Shown here: positions 48,011 through 60,562 of the stretch, piece by piece
Numbering within the stretch: position 1 is the first letter of the stretch
How the letters are laid out: every line of letters begins with the position of its first letter
The notes under the pieces: generated by a model
What the model saw: the letters and a program-made list of their open reading frames with translations, nothing else
The model's database searches: none
What the model was told of the DNA's origin: nothing
Program-made: the position numbers and the translations under genes
NCBI RefSeq assembly: GCF_030269925.1
Contig: NC_085117.1
Location: forward strand, 10,354,731-10,418,730
DNA from: Bombyx mori
Taxonomy: Eukaryota > Arthropoda > Insecta > Lepidoptera > Bombycidae
DNA: 64,000 nucleotides
Direction of reading: 5' to 3'

Positions 48011-50768
48011 GACCTAAAATAAAGGGCTTTTAAAACTCAATATCCTAAAGACTCCAGAATACTCACAACATGACGTCATATGGAGCAATTTGCTTAATTA
48101 GTCGTATGAAAAACTTGCAAACAGCGCGACGGCACGGACCAGTAGCTCAATTACTTAATTAATCCTTTTTTCCGCTTTAAAATAGCATTTATAAGCGGAG
48201 CTCGTGCTTATGGGAAATGCCTCCCCTACCACGCTAGGGTTGGCACTAACTAAATATTTTTTATTTATTTCATCAACAAGTTTGTTTTAATTTTTGCTCA
48301 TTGATAATGGTTAAGGCATTAAAATGAATGCGCTAATAATATTTGATAGAACTATAGCGGACTTTTAAACGGTTTATTGGGTTTTAGCTTTAATTTATTA
48401 AAGCTAACAATTAGGTCGGGATATACAAATAATTAAATACAGACTACTAACACTATGACAAAAGGAATTTTGATGAAAATTAAGTAAAATCCTTTAATTA
48501 AAAGAGGACTAAGTAACCGACTATAATCATAATCCCGAAAATGCTCATTACAAAAAGATGCAGCAGCTAAAACTAAATTTACGTATAGATGTAAAATAAA
48601 GGGAAATTTAAGTAAATAATACCATCATGTATTCCAATAATTTAATTGCGTGTCAACGATAAAGTCATACTGTAAAAACATCTCGCTGAAACTGTTGATT
48701 GATCTATTTTTCATTAGCTCACAATATTTTTTAAGCCAACATAAAAAATAATGTGCTAAAAAAATTATTTTAAAAACAATGGCCCTGTCACCCCTATAGA
48801 GAACGTTAACAGAGTTTACATATTCGAAGGCAGTCGTACAATAGCGTCGGCTTTCCACTGTATCCAGTAATTAATGCGGTCCGCGACTAATTAACTGGTT
48901 ACCTGGGGGATTGCATAGTGTTGAGAGATGAGATCAATATTGATGATTTCTATTATTTTATTAATGCCTTCAAATGTTACGCAAAAATAATTATATAAGA
49001 AAACTATATATCTATATATCCGAACTTAGTTAATCCAGTCTTTATTTTATCTGCAAATTTTCGTTTACATTATATTTTATTTATTTATTTTATTTATTGG
49101 TTACCAACATGTTATACATCAGCACAGAACATTACAGGTATCATATACTTTGATTTCACACTAAACGCTAACACAATTACAGGTACCGACTGCATGCATT
49201 GAAAAAAGTATTATGAAAGATATACAGATAGGTGATGCACCTGATTTTGTGAATGTTCATGAAAAACCCTAACCACATCGTATATGCCACAATTATTTTT
49301 TATTTCGACAAAGCTGAATGCATAATTACTTCGATCTCAACGTGGACGATCAGGATGGTACAAGTCCGTATGTGTGCTAAACCTATTTCGCTGTTTTTTT
49401 TTTTGGAACGAAGTTCCTTATGGGACGATACGGAGGGGTACCCTAAACGGGAAAAAACGTCCGTAACGTAAGATTTTTATTAGTAATGCACACCGTGTAC
49501 GACTTAACTTGGTAATTACGTACAAATTAGTAATGCACACAGTGAACGACTTAACTCTGTAATAACGTACAAAAAATAACATATTTTTTTATCATTCATT
49601 GACCACGATCTCAGAGCGTTCGTTTGCGCAATACACTAACTCTTATGCAAACAACCGTGAATGAAGTGTACCACAATAAGTTCGCATGTTACCAAATGAC
49701 CGTGGGTTGTGGCGAAACTTCCAGTTTTATTCTCTTTATACCTCGAATAGAACTTAAAATTAATATTTTTATAATAAGGAACTTTGTTCCTATCCGGTGT
49801 CCCACGACACCACACATCTTATTATAATTTAAATGTTTATTTATATTTTAGCTTTGTATTGATTACGTGAAAAGCTTCGAGCATAAACATATGAATTAAT
49901 CAAAAAGCCGTTATGTACATTCAGACAGATCTCTATAATATCAAAGGCTTGCGAGGAGTGCGTCGCTTCCTTCTTTTGTCCGAAATCATCCGTTTTGTTT
50001 TAACACCCCTTTATACTTTCATACGTTCATGTGCAAGTTGTGCAAGCCTTCTTCGTCATTGTTAAGGTTAATGTACATTCTGGTAAAATCATAAGTAAAT
50101 TTTTTAAGCAAATCTTTAGAATAACGTCTCTAAAATAAAAGATTTGGTACGTCAAACCTAAAGTGTATATTAGATCTCAATACAATAACAGACCTACTAC
50201 ACTCTTAATTTATCATTGCTTACTGTTATTTAAGACGAGCTAAACTATCAAAATCACCATATTTACGAGTAAAATCGTTTTCAATTTGTTCCAATCTTTA
50301 TTTCTACTCGTAACAATAAAGGAGGGAAACTTTAAGATACATATTTATATACCAATCTAATAATAAATCTGTTTAGATATTACTAAATAATTAATAATAA
50401 ATAATTGTTCGATATTTGTGTTGTAAGCATGTTCGTAGCCTAAAAGCCTCCGCTTGATATATTTATGATTACGGCGTACGTCCAAAGCGCGACATTGTCT
50501 TTGCGAGGGCCCTCTGTGGCGCCCCATCCGTCTTCCTTTCACGCCAGTACCTCCTTTCTTTGCAGGCACGAGATTTTTTTAATTATGACGTTGGACCTTT
50601 TTGTCTTTAGAAAGAACTCGCTTTGGCATGGGGAAGAGTGTCGGTGACGGTAGTCAGTTCGATTTTGTATAAGGTAATAATAATAATAATTCAGTAAGAC
50701 CACCGCGAGTTCCTGATTGAAGAGTAAAGCAAAACACTTAAGGTTTGGATGTGTTGAGATGAGCCGCA
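48011..50768. other. Intergenic; local tandem and a basic reading frame
   Basis: Mostly unremarkable. 49481-49574 is an imperfect two-unit tandem of 47 bp (tagtaatgcacacxgtg...). On the minus strand near 50625-50440 the frames are rich in Lys/Arg (MPKRVLSKDKK, then after a stop and frame change GRRMGRHRG). I do not recognise a family, and stops interrupt it. Confidence 0.35.
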
Positions 50769-50920
50769 TCTATACTAATATATAAATCTACAGTGGTTCT
50801 TACGGATGTTCCATTATAACTACTGAACCATGCATCCGATTGACTTGAAACTTGGTATCCATTTAGAAAATACATGTACTTAATGGATAGGCTAATATTT
50901 ATATGAGTGTTGGACCTTTT

Positions 50921-51369
50921 GAAGTCGTCGTGGCCTAAAGGATAAGACATCCGGTGCATTCGTGTGTAGCGATGCACCGGTGTTCGAATCCCGCAGGCGG
51001 GTACCAATTTTTGTAATGAAATACGTACTCAACAAATGTTCACGATTGACTTCCACGGTGAAGGAATAACATCGTGTAATAAAAATCAAACCCGCAGAAT
51101 TATAATTTGCGTAATCACTGGTGGTAGGACCTCTTGGGAGTCCGCACGGGTAGGTACCACCACCCCGCCTATTTCCGCCGTGAAGCAGTAATGCGTTTCG
51201 GTTCGAAGGGTGGAGTAGCCGTTTTAACTATACTGAGACCTTAGAACTTATATCTCAAGGTGGGTGGCGCATTTACGTTGTAGATGTCTATGGGCTCCAG
51301 TAACCACTTAACACCAGGTGGGCTGTGAGCTCGTCCACCCATCTAAGCAATAAAAAATAATAAAAAAAA
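50921..51369 (+). mobile_element. Bm1 SINE, full length
   Basis: tRNA-derived head (gtcgtcgtggcctaaaggat, box B-like gttcgaatcccgcag at 50983-50997), body (gggtaggtaccaccacccc), and tail (ccacccatctaagcaataaa) with an A-rich end. It is the best reference copy in the window. Confidence 0.92.
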
Positions 51370-51396
51370 GTGTGTGTGTCCGCTCCGACGCACGAC

Positions 51397-51851
51397 TGGA
51401 GTTTACTGGATATAAAAAATTAAACGAAACAATACGAGAAATAGTTCTATATTACGACAACACGATACACTACAGATTATTAACAAATTAACGAGACACA
51501 AAACAAACGACTAACAAATGAAAATACAATAATGAGAGAAACGCGCGATCAGTACGAGGCTTTGTGGCGGACTGCCGGCGCAGCAGCCCGGCGTCACCTG
51601 CAATAACGCGGCCGCGCGTTGGCTCCTGATTGGCGCGCGCACGCATCACGCAATCAGGAGCCAATCAGGCGCATAACGCATTTCGTGTGACATGCTAGTA
51701 CGATTTTGATTGGCGCGCGCACGCATCACGCAATCAGGAGCCAATCAGGCGCATAACGCATTTCGTGTGACATGCTAGTACGATTTTGGTCCCCATAATT
51801 TTCATACCCCGGGCCTATATATGTAAATCGATTCTAAAGGAGTAAACTCCA
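51397..51851 (+). mobile_element. Candidate TIR element with internal 80-bp tandem
   Basis: tggagtttact (51397-51407) and its inverse agtaaactcca (51841-51851) bound about 455 bp. Inside, 51628-51707 is repeated almost exactly at 51708-51787; the unit starts gattggcgcgcgcacgcatc and itself holds the inverted words attgg/ccaat. No transposase, so it would be non-autonomous. The 11-bp repeat could be chance, but the boundaries match where the host Helitron is interrupted. Confidence 0.5.
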
Positions 51852-52419
51852 AAAAATAAAACTCCCTAATAATAATGATAATAATGTTAATTTTAAATGC
51901 CCAGCGAAGCGGGCGAATACGGCTAGTCGTATAAAAGAAGGAAAGCGTTTTGTCAATGAAAGCATTTAATAGCGGGTAAACATTAACAATATTGATATTA
52001 CAAGCAAATAAATTAGTGTCAAAGAAGCTCATAAAATGAAAAATAAAGTTTTTATTCGTAGAACAAATTCTATTGTTAGTTTTTCACATATTATATAGTG
52101 AAAGTTTTTTTTATTAAATTCATTGTCAAACATCGCAAAGTGAAGCTACCAGGAAAGCGCGGGAAACGCTCACGGAAGTTCTGATTATGTAGAGGAATTA
52201 ATTTTCAGATGCGACGAAACTGCAGTAGTGGAGGTGGGGGAAGGGGGGGATGGAGACAAAACTACTTCATCCGCACCTGGGGGAAACGGGTAAATCAGTT
52301 TTCGTCGTAGACTTCAAAGCTAGAGCGTTATAAAACGAAAGAGAAATTCTTTTTAATGTTGAAGGCTATGTATATTCGTTATTTCAGAGCAATTGAAACT
52401 TCATATTCATGTAAATACC

Positions 52420-52556
52420 ACCAATTTTTCTAATGAAATACGTACTTAACAAAATGTTCACGATTGATTTCCACGGTGAAGGAATAACATCATGTAATAA
52501 AGATCAGGTGGGCCGCGAGCTCATTTACCCATCTATGCAATAATGCAATAAAAAAA
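52420..52556 (+). mobile_element. Internally deleted Bm1 SINE
   Basis: The head-proximal part (aatgaaatacgtacttaaca, tccacggtgaaggaataaca) is joined at 'agatcaggtgggccg' directly to the tail (ccatctatgcaat), so the body is deleted. Confidence 0.8.
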
Positions 52557-52584
52557 ATAAAAATTAAGCGCTAGGACATTGTGT

Positions 52585-55500
52585 TCCGCTCGCCGTGGAC
52601 AGATGACTTCACGGTCTATTTTATATTAATTGGTTAACGGGGTCTGTAGACATCTCAACGTGCATGCCATCCGCTGTCCCATCCTTCAAACCAGAAAACG
52701 CGATCGCTTCGAGTTACAGACGCGATATGCAATTATGGATACAATGATAAATTTATATTTAAAGAAAATTAAGAAAGGAACTAAGATAATCTAAGATTCT
52801 TCGATCAAACGAATCCACGACGTTCATCATTTTTTAAATTCATTCGCTAAACTGGTACTCGTATTAATAATTGAAATTCGAATACAAAAATAATGAAATA
52901 TACCCGTAGTTATTTCTATGATTAAACAGTTTAACAAACGAAGGGATCCCGTGCCTCGCCTTTGTAAATATGCCTCTCAACATGCTATTAATATGAAAAC
53001 AATTCGTCCCTTGCCGTTTTTACACGTATCGTAACACTGGTGCACAAAAGTGGATGCATATAAAATTTATGCAACTCTAGTATCAATATTAAATTCTACC
53101 ATTGACAGTTTCAATAGGCACAGGTGAATAAGCCACTTTGCGGTATCTATAGACTAACGGTTTATTAGCAATTCATATTACCGCAATAATAAATATTAAT
53201 TTAATAAATAACAAAAAGTTTCGCGCACGCGTTCATAGTGTTGTTATAAGAAACTTTTTAAGCTGGACCGCAAGACATCAACTTAATTTAGTGATTCTTC
53301 GGGCTTAAACTGTCAATAACTCTCACTATTTTACTGAGAATCTTTATTTAAAGGTTTACTTGTAGTTAACCAACACCTATGGTGGTGTCTTCATCGACAT
53401 CTTGAATTCGATTTGTTCTTTGCTTGGCTTTGGCCTGTGATATAGAAGATTTGAATACGTACCGTTTGCTAGACCTATTGATTAAAAAAAAATTCTTTTC
53501 TTATTAATATGACGGTGTCATTGGTATAGTTAATATTATCGATTCGTATCTGCTGCGGTGAATCATGATATTGTCTTGAAATTATTTACAATACAGTATA
53601 TATACAATATTAATAATAAAATATATGTATAGATGTACAATATGCGTGTTTTAATTTATTTTTAACCTGAAGCTGTCAAGGATGTGTCCTGTAAGATCGT
53701 TTATTATTTCTTTAGAAGATGAGTTTAGTTTATGAAATAAGAAGAACAACAAATATATCAAGTTTCTGATATCTGAATTTGTGTATCAATAAGGAAAGAT
53801 AACTAACTACACATTATTATTTATTAATGTAAAATTAAAATAAAAAAATATATTATTTGGAATGAAAAATAGTAGCGTAAAAATAGCAGAGTATCAAAGT
53901 ATGTAAATTAGATTTTCTTAAGATATTACTTACACACATATTAAGGTTTGATCGCAGTCACATTGTTATATATTTTATAAGTTTCAGTAATCGCTTGAAG
54001 GTAGCCATTGAGTTCATCTGCCATTTGTCACTTATAAAACGTTCGTTCACAAAAAATACATTAATTCTAATTGAACCAATCAAAGCTGTCACCGACTGTA
54101 CAGCCAGTGATCCCCAAAGCTATGCATATGCGCGCTCGCTGCAATCAGTGATTGCTTCCATTGTACCGCAGATTAAAATTTTAGGGTTCACCCGCTAATG
54201 TGATTGCACTCTTTTTCACTACTCGCTGCTCGCGGATCCACTCGGGCCTCATTAAACAACTATTATAGGGGCGGACTGTTATTTACAAATGAGATTTTCA
54301 TTCCGTCTATTTTACTTGAAGGGTTATAGATTAGTTTAGTTTGGGGAATTGAGTTAATGTTTTTGTGTTTGTGTTTTTTTTTGTGAATTTATCGAGATCA
54401 GTGGATTTAAATATAGGCAATACAATTTTTTTTATGTATGTATAAGTGTTGTTTTCGTGACCCAACCATTAGAGATTATAGACACAACGTGAAGCCATCT
54501 TCCATCTCGAGACATGAGATCGAAGACACGATTTAGTCATCACAGTGGAAGCAAAATATGATAATAATAAAATATAATATAAATAATGATAATAATTAAT
54601 GAAGACTAAGCTAGAAGAAGCCGAAATTCCATGCTCATGTTTTTACGCCTTTCTCATGAAAGAACGTCATTCTTATAATCCCAGGCAAATGAATAATACA
54701 TATAAATGAGATATATTGATACACTTAAAATTGTGTTTTACGCGTCGAGTTTTATCAACTCCTCATCACGGAAATACCAGGAAAGCCCATTGGTGCCAAC
54801 AAGTCAGGGACCAAATCAACAATAAAAACAATAATACGTTAGACGTATTGTTTATTATTACTTGCAGAATAATCATTACACAGAGTTAATTCAGTTTATT
54901 GATTACACAACTCAACAAAAAAAAATTCATTCTTTGTCCTAACGTTTATACTAGGTTTTTCCCGTTAATTATTCACAAAAACGAAAATAAAATACCTTTT
55001 TTTGGTATAGAGTTTGCTTTTGTGATAGTTATAGTAATAATACTGATTTTTCTTTTTTTTTATAAATTTTAATTAATTTTAATACTTTAAAAAAAAACGC
55101 GCTATCACTGGCACTAGATGGCACTCGAGTCATAAACAACGATCAGGTGTTTTGTACAAGCCCAGAAAAACTTAAAATATCACGAAAGTGTAAATACGAT
55201 GCTGACGCATTTTGTTTCATATGTGGTCAATTTATTAAAGTTCAAAAGCAAACTGTTTCATGCCATGTATTTTTTTTTCGTCTAATTACGATCTAAAATA
55301 TCGAAATTTTATGCTTTGCAATCAAAGTCAACTTTGGTGTTGACCCGTGTTATCATTTTCGATATAATAAGACAATACTATCATTCTAGTTAAATCGTTT
55401 GTCAATCTACTTAATATTTCATAACTTGGTAATAAACGTCAGAAGTTCATTATAAAACTCGCTCGGTGCAACATTTCGAGTGAACATCGTATTCGCATTG

Positions 55501-55630
55501 AAATTGCCTTTTTTCAATCATACGTAGGTACAATACGAGCAGGAGCTATGAACAAGTTGATTAAACTCTTTATATTGTGTTTCTAACAGATGCTCGCTTT
55601 ATGCAATCATAGCTATTGGCTTTGGTATTT
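52585..55630. other. Intergenic; degraded SINE words only
   Basis: 52600-52710 and 54450-54550 hold faint Bm1-like words (catcttccatctcgagacat). 53995-54198 has a 67-codon frame without motif. Nothing else recognised. Confidence 0.35.
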
Positions 55631-55637
55631 TTTCAAA

Positions 55638-55665
55638 TTTTTTTATTGCTTTAATGGGTGGACGA

Positions 55666-55720
<55 letters not shown>

Positions 55721-56275
55721 CCCTTGTAGACAGACGAGCATACGGCCCACCTGATGGTGAGTGGTTACCGTCGCCCATGGACTTCAGCAATGCCAGGGGC
55801 AGAGCCAAGCCGCTGCCTACCGCTTAATACTCTCCACAAGCCTCGTTTGAAGAAGGACATGTCATAGCGCTCGGGAAACACCGTGGAGGGGAGCTCATTC
55901 CATAGCCGGATGGTACGTGGCAAAAAAGACCTCTGGAAACGCACTGTGGATGACCGCAGTGGCTCCAGGTAGTATGGATGAACTCTACTCCGGTGGCGGG
56001 CGGTGCGATGGTAAAAACGAGATGCCGGTATCATCTCGAACAATTCCTCAGAGCACTCAGAGCTCACAGCCCACCTGGTGTTAAGTGGTTACTGGAGCTC
56101 ATAGACATCTACAACGCCACTCACCTTGAGATATGAGTTCTAAGATCTCAAGTATAGTTACAACGGCTTGCCCCACCCTTCAAACCGAAACGCATTACTG
56201 CTTCACGGCAGAAATAGGCAGGGTGGTGGTACCTACCTGTGCGGACTCGCAAGAGGTCCTATCACCAGCAAAAAG
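55638..56275 (-). mobile_element. Bm1 SINE interrupted by a LINE
   Basis: The tail tip is at 55638-55669 (attgctttaatgggtggacg agctc) and the body resumes at 56060 (gagctcacagcccacctggt) to 56275. The two parts share gagctc, which flanks the inserted LINE family B copy. Confidence 0.85.
55670..56059 (-). mobile_element. 5'-truncated LINE family B, longest coding copy
   Basis: A long poly(T) (55670-55720) is the reverse of its poly(A). The minus-strand frame from 56067 encodes ECSEELFEMIPASRFYHRT, then FLPRTIRLWNELPSTVFPER and YDMSFFKRGLWRVLSGRQRL. This is the usual C-terminus of insect Jockey/CR1-like LINE polyproteins. It identifies all the short 'family B' tails in the window. It is inserted in a Bm1 with gagctc on both sides. 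Confidence 0.88.
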
Positions 56276-56620
56276 AATCGGATTATTCGATTATATCGAA
56301 AAAGTATCGGATTATTAATTAAAATGAACCGATTTATGAATTAAGCATTTTTTTATTGCTATTAATTTTTATTTTCATGATGACAAACGATTGATGGCAA
56401 AACTCTTTGAACGGGTCACTAAATGGAATGTAAACCTAAAAGCGTAAAGCTGATTCGTAAAGTAAAACTTATAATTTACGCTTGTATTCTTCAATGAATG
56501 CAATCAAGTCTTGTATTTCACATACACGTGCTGCTGAAAAGAAAAAAATGGCATTACAGTTTTCATCTTTGTGCCAATTAGGCCGAAAAATAAATATTTG
56601 ATTTGAATATAATTCCGAAG

Positions 56621-56736
56621 TTTTTTTTTATTGTCCTTGTAAGTAGAAGACATACGGTGCCACCTGATGGTGAGTGGTTACAGTCGCCCACGGACGTTAG
56701 CAATGCTAGGGAGAGTGCTAAGCCACTGTCTACCGT
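56621..56736 (-). mobile_element. 5'-truncated LINE family B tail, diverged
   Basis: Poly(T), then ttgtccttgtaagtagaaga through agccactgtctaccgt. It carries several substitutions relative to the other tails. Confidence 0.75.
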
Positions 56737-57103
56737 AAATAGAATTATCACTTAATCATATATCAGCAGTCTTCTATATACAATCAATTCTGACAATTAT
56801 TATATTCCAAATTGGAGTATAGACGAAAGCAAAGTATAAAATAAACATTAAATAAGTTAAGTGCAAACCCGAAAACATCTTATTTCGATTAAATTCCCCG
56901 TGGATTATATTTTATACGGCTCTCGTTCTATCGTTTTATTCATTCAATATTTTTATATAACGTATTCAATATTCGATATTAATGTATTCAGCAGCGCCGG
57001 GCCGCAATTTTCATTTTGTAATTTTTACCGAGTGGCGCATTCGGAGCGAGGATTCTCAAATTTCATACCACAGGTGTATTTTTATTTATGTGTTTATATT
57101 AAA

Positions 57104-57517
57104 CTAGAGGTCCCGCAGTAGTCGAAATTCGACTACAATTAATTGGAATTGTAAGTTTGTACACTATTATGATTGTATTTTATACTTCTATAATCACAAA
57201 TTTCGCCAAGACCACACTATAAAAAATATTAACAAAGAAAAACAATATTTAATCTCAATTTGACAACAGACGTTAAGAACAAAAGTTTGACAATAAATAG
57301 TATGCGTGCGTGTGTGCGTCAAACACATGGTATGTAGTGTGTGTAATGTTTTATTTATTGATTTAATGTATATTTTAAGCATTATTTAAAAAAAATATTA
57401 GCATTGTGCACTTCTTCTCTATATTCTCTATAAGTGTGGAAAATTTCATACTCCTCCGTCCACGCAATTTTCGTAAAAAGGGATACAAAGTTTTTGCGTC
57501 ACGTATTAATATATAGA
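57104..57517 (-). mobile_element. Non-autonomous Helitron, 414 bp
   Basis: On the minus strand it begins TCTATATATTAATACGTGAC after host A (57518) and ends with a hairpin (gtagtcgaa/ttcgactac) then TGCGGGACCTCTAG before host T (57103). The 3' stem-loop before CTAG is the Helitron hallmark. A related copy begins at 63589. Confidence 0.85.
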
Positions 57518-57600
57518 TTCTCATGGCGCAGCTCTAAATTAATATTATGTCAATGTGTTTTGTTATGGCTTAAGGCCTCCTGTTCACGAAACATTTAGTT

Positions 57601-57830
57601 TTTTCTTCCCTACCTATTTCGCTGTTAGCGCTGGGCAATTCCAGCTACTTGAGGACGGGTAGGTGAGCTCACGGGCTCAACCTGAGGGAATTTGCTAAAA
57701 CTAGCCCAAGCAAGAGCAGTGCTTCACAAAATATACCACTGAATCGGAATCGCGAGCCACTTAGAAGATCCGGCGAGAAACTCAGTGGGTTGTATCTATG
57801 GGTTAGTTCGCTCGTAAGAAAATACGGAGA
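57601..57830 (+). repeat. Dispersed repeat family C copy
   Basis: ttttcttccctacctatttc, ggtaggtgagctcacgggct and agaagatccggcgagaaact are in order. It begins about 80 bp past the Helitron. Confidence 0.75.
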
Positions 57831-58550
57831 CCGGTGCTTGAAGAGATAGCTTCAATAAAGATACAGTAATATAGACAATAATACAGTCAATTTCAACACT
57901 GAGTGACCTAATGCAATATTTTGTTCTACCTAAAATATCGTGATGATCTGAGTGACCAAAAACTATCCACATGATACTTTCTTCGGGAATGTTATCTTTA
58001 AGGTGGGTGTTATTGACGCGCAAGGTGCTATTGAGTAAAAACATGTAATCATAATTTTTTTAAGCAATGAAAACTCCAATGCCGGTGAGCAGTTTCCAAA
58101 TTTGAGATACAATAAATACCCCGGACGCAGATTGTTTGCCCCATATAATTTTATAGAAGCCGCGGGGGTGGAGAGGGAGGCGAACGAAAAGTCCAGTTCG
58201 AGCAGAACATTTAAAATATTCTCCGAGCCGGTACAAAAGGAAATACGTTTACCTAATATGCTTCTTCCCTCATTCATTAGCCCTAACAATGAGAATACAA
58301 TGAGATAAATTTTTTCAAGGATTCTTCATTATTCGAAATACGTTTCCTTTTCAAAACCTACATAATAACGTAACTCTCGGCTTTGGATCTATTTTTGGTG
58401 CTGTGAATGGGACTTAGCTGAGAAGAAATCAAGATTAATTCATTAAATCGAGAGAAGTGTAGAACGTACTCATTAGAGATTGAAATATAGTTTTGCTCTA
58501 AGAGAATCATATTAGATAGATAGATTAGATATTGGCGAGTATTTTTACGT
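57831..58550. other. Intergenic, nothing recognised
   Basis: A minus frame of 108 codons (58289-57963) and an opposite one overlap here. Neither has a domain I recognise or a splice context, so they are left uncalled. Confidence 0.3.
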
Positions 58551-58556
58551 AGATTT

Positions 58557-59300
58557 TTATTATTGGCCTTGTTGCCTGGCAAGGCAACTGATGGTGAATG
58601 TTTATCGTCACTCAAGGAAGTCAGCAATGCCACGGGCAGAGCCAAGCTACTGCTTACCATTGAGTACTTTTCGCAGGGTTCGTTTGAAGAATGGCATGTC
58701 ATAGTGCATGGGAAACACCGCAGAAGAGAGTTCATTTCAATGACTGAAAAATGTCTGGAAACTCTCTTTGGATAACGCAGTGGTTCTAAGCCATATGAAT
58801 AATCTCTACTCCGGTAGCGGGCGGTGCAATGGTAAAAACAAGATAATTTATTCATCTCATCTCAAACAATTCTTCAGAGCACTCCTCGTGGAATACCCAA
58901 GCGATCCGTGATAATGGGATTGTGGACAATTCGAAAGGCCCTCTTCTGTATAGAGTCAAGGCTCTACAAGTCCTTACGGATCGATCAGATCTAATAACTC
59001 TTGCATTACAGGCCTTCAGCTCTAACATTAGAAGCATGCTTAGAGACTCTGGCAACCGTACTTGTCGTACGTGCAACCTAAGCCATACATCAGCCCGCTG
59101 AGTTTATCGCCGGATCTTTTCAGCGGATCGCGATTCCGATCCGGTAGTAGATGCATTCGCGAAGCAGCTGTTCTTGAACTGCTAGGTATTTTTCAGAGGC
59201 GCTCGGGCAGCTGTCCCACCCCTCCAGGCTGAGTCATTGCTCGCCGACTTATCCTAGTGAACCTGGAAAGGCCTCCGGGACACCAGTAATCCTTCCTTAA
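58557..59300 (-). mobile_element. Decayed LINE family B joined to family C
   Basis: Read on the minus strand, family C (59300-59085, ending atccgtaaggacttg near 58970) runs straight into LINE coding words (cggatcgcttgggtattcca, gagtgctctgaagaattgtt, then the HCTARYRSRDYSYGLEPLR region) and the family B tail (58650-58560). Stops and shifts show it is old. The seamless passage suggests that C and B may be parts of one larger element. Confidence 0.7.
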
Positions 59301-59729
59301 AAAAATATACATGGAATCAAACGGAAGAAGCTGGTATATTTAGTCAGACGCGCTCACAGACCACTGACATAAGATTTAAGTCTAAATGTCATTAGTGCAG
59401 TAAATGTCTACTCTACTCTACTCTATGAAATAAGATGGCGTGGCAGAAAAAAAAAAAAATCGTATCGTGGTATACATCAGAGCGAACCTACAATAAAGGG
59501 CGTATGAGATACAGAGTGTATCTTCAGTAATAGGGTTCCTTTAGGGCTTAGTTAAAGGATGATTCTTCGTTTACGGAAATCCTACATTACTAACTACTGT
59601 TCGTTCAGTGATCGAAACATGACTTGAAATCTCGGGAATCTAAGGTATTTTGGCTGTTTTCTTCAACTTCATCGCATTTCTGTAGGACGTGAGTGACTGT
59701 CTCATTTGCTGCCACATGGGCTCTGATTA

Positions 59730-60180
59730 TTTTTTTTTTTTTTTTTTTATTGCTTAGATGGATGGACGAGCTCACAGCCCACCTGGTGTTAAGTGGTTAC
59801 TGGAGCCCATAGACATCTACAACGTAAATGCGCCACCCACCTCGAGATATAAGTTCTAAGATCTCAGTATAGTTACAACGGCTACCCCACCCTTCGAACC
59901 GAAACGCATTACTGCTTCACGGCGGAAATAGGCGGGGTGGTGGTACCTACCCGTGCGGACTCCCAAGAGGTCCTACCACCAGTGATTACGCAAATTATAA
60001 TTTTGCGGGTTTGATTTTTTATTACACGATGTTATTCCTTCACCGTGGAAGTCAATCGTGAACATTTGTTGAGTACGTATTTCATTAGAAAAATTGGTAC
60101 CCGCCTGCGGGATTCGAACACCGGTGTATCGCTACATACGAATGCACCGGACGTCTTATCCTTTAGGACACAACGACTTC
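59730..60180 (-). mobile_element. Bm1 SINE, full length
   Basis: Poly(T) at 59730-59748, complete tail and body, and the tRNA-like head ending 'cctttaggacacaacgactt'. It is very close to the copy at 50921-51369 in reverse, so probably young. Confidence 0.92.
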
Positions 60181-60514
60181 AAGAGAGACTTGAGACTAGA
60201 GACTTGTTAGTGGCCCTTAAAGCTTATGCTTCTTAAAATCACGACCATTTATTGTCGCAGTTGCTACATTATGTAGATGTACTTTTTTGTAGTTTAACTA
60301 AAGAAGATACTTCAGTTCGTTATAGATAAGGCCTCTCTGGACTGTCTACAATATTAAAGTCTTGTGCAGTCTTATTTTTGTCACGCTTGTGTGTTCAGCC
60401 CAGCCGGATAGCCACCGGACGGGCCTACACATTGTTCAGGATCGCTGCCGTGTTCAAGATTCTCTCAACGAGCTAATAAGTAGAGTTTTTTCCAGGGCTG
60501 CTGTTTCCCTTCAT

Positions 60515-60562
60515 CAATTGGAGGGTATAAAGCCTTATCTACGGCTTTATACCCTCCAATTG
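60515..60562. repeat. Perfect 20-bp inverted repeat
   Basis: Arms caattggagggtataaagcc (60515-60534) and its exact reverse complement (60543-60562), separated by 8 nt. It is followed by a T-poor stretch, so it is not terminator-like in any obvious sense. Confidence 0.9.

Larger units (their letters stand above)
50769..51926 (+). mobile_element. Non-autonomous Helitron expanded by nested insertions
   Basis: The same termini as the 24196-24445 element: TCTATACTAATATATAAATC after host A (50768) and GGCTAG before host T (51927). The outer parts align to the 250-bp copy, but the centre is replaced by a full Bm1 (50921-51369) and a segment with terminal inverted repeats (51397-51851). Confidence 0.8.

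Noticed and set aside
50357..50647. Basic Lys/Arg-rich minus frames, possible retrocopy
   Set aside because: Stops and a frame change interrupt it and I could not match a family, so it is only noted.
50921..51005. tRNA gene at the Bm1 head
   Set aside because: The head has box B-like words but is the tRNA-derived part of a SINE; the same sequence is repeated at 39700-39811 and 60075-60180.
58358..58855. 165-codon minus frame
   Set aside because: Its N-terminal half is decayed LINE family B protein; the rest is read-through of the tail.
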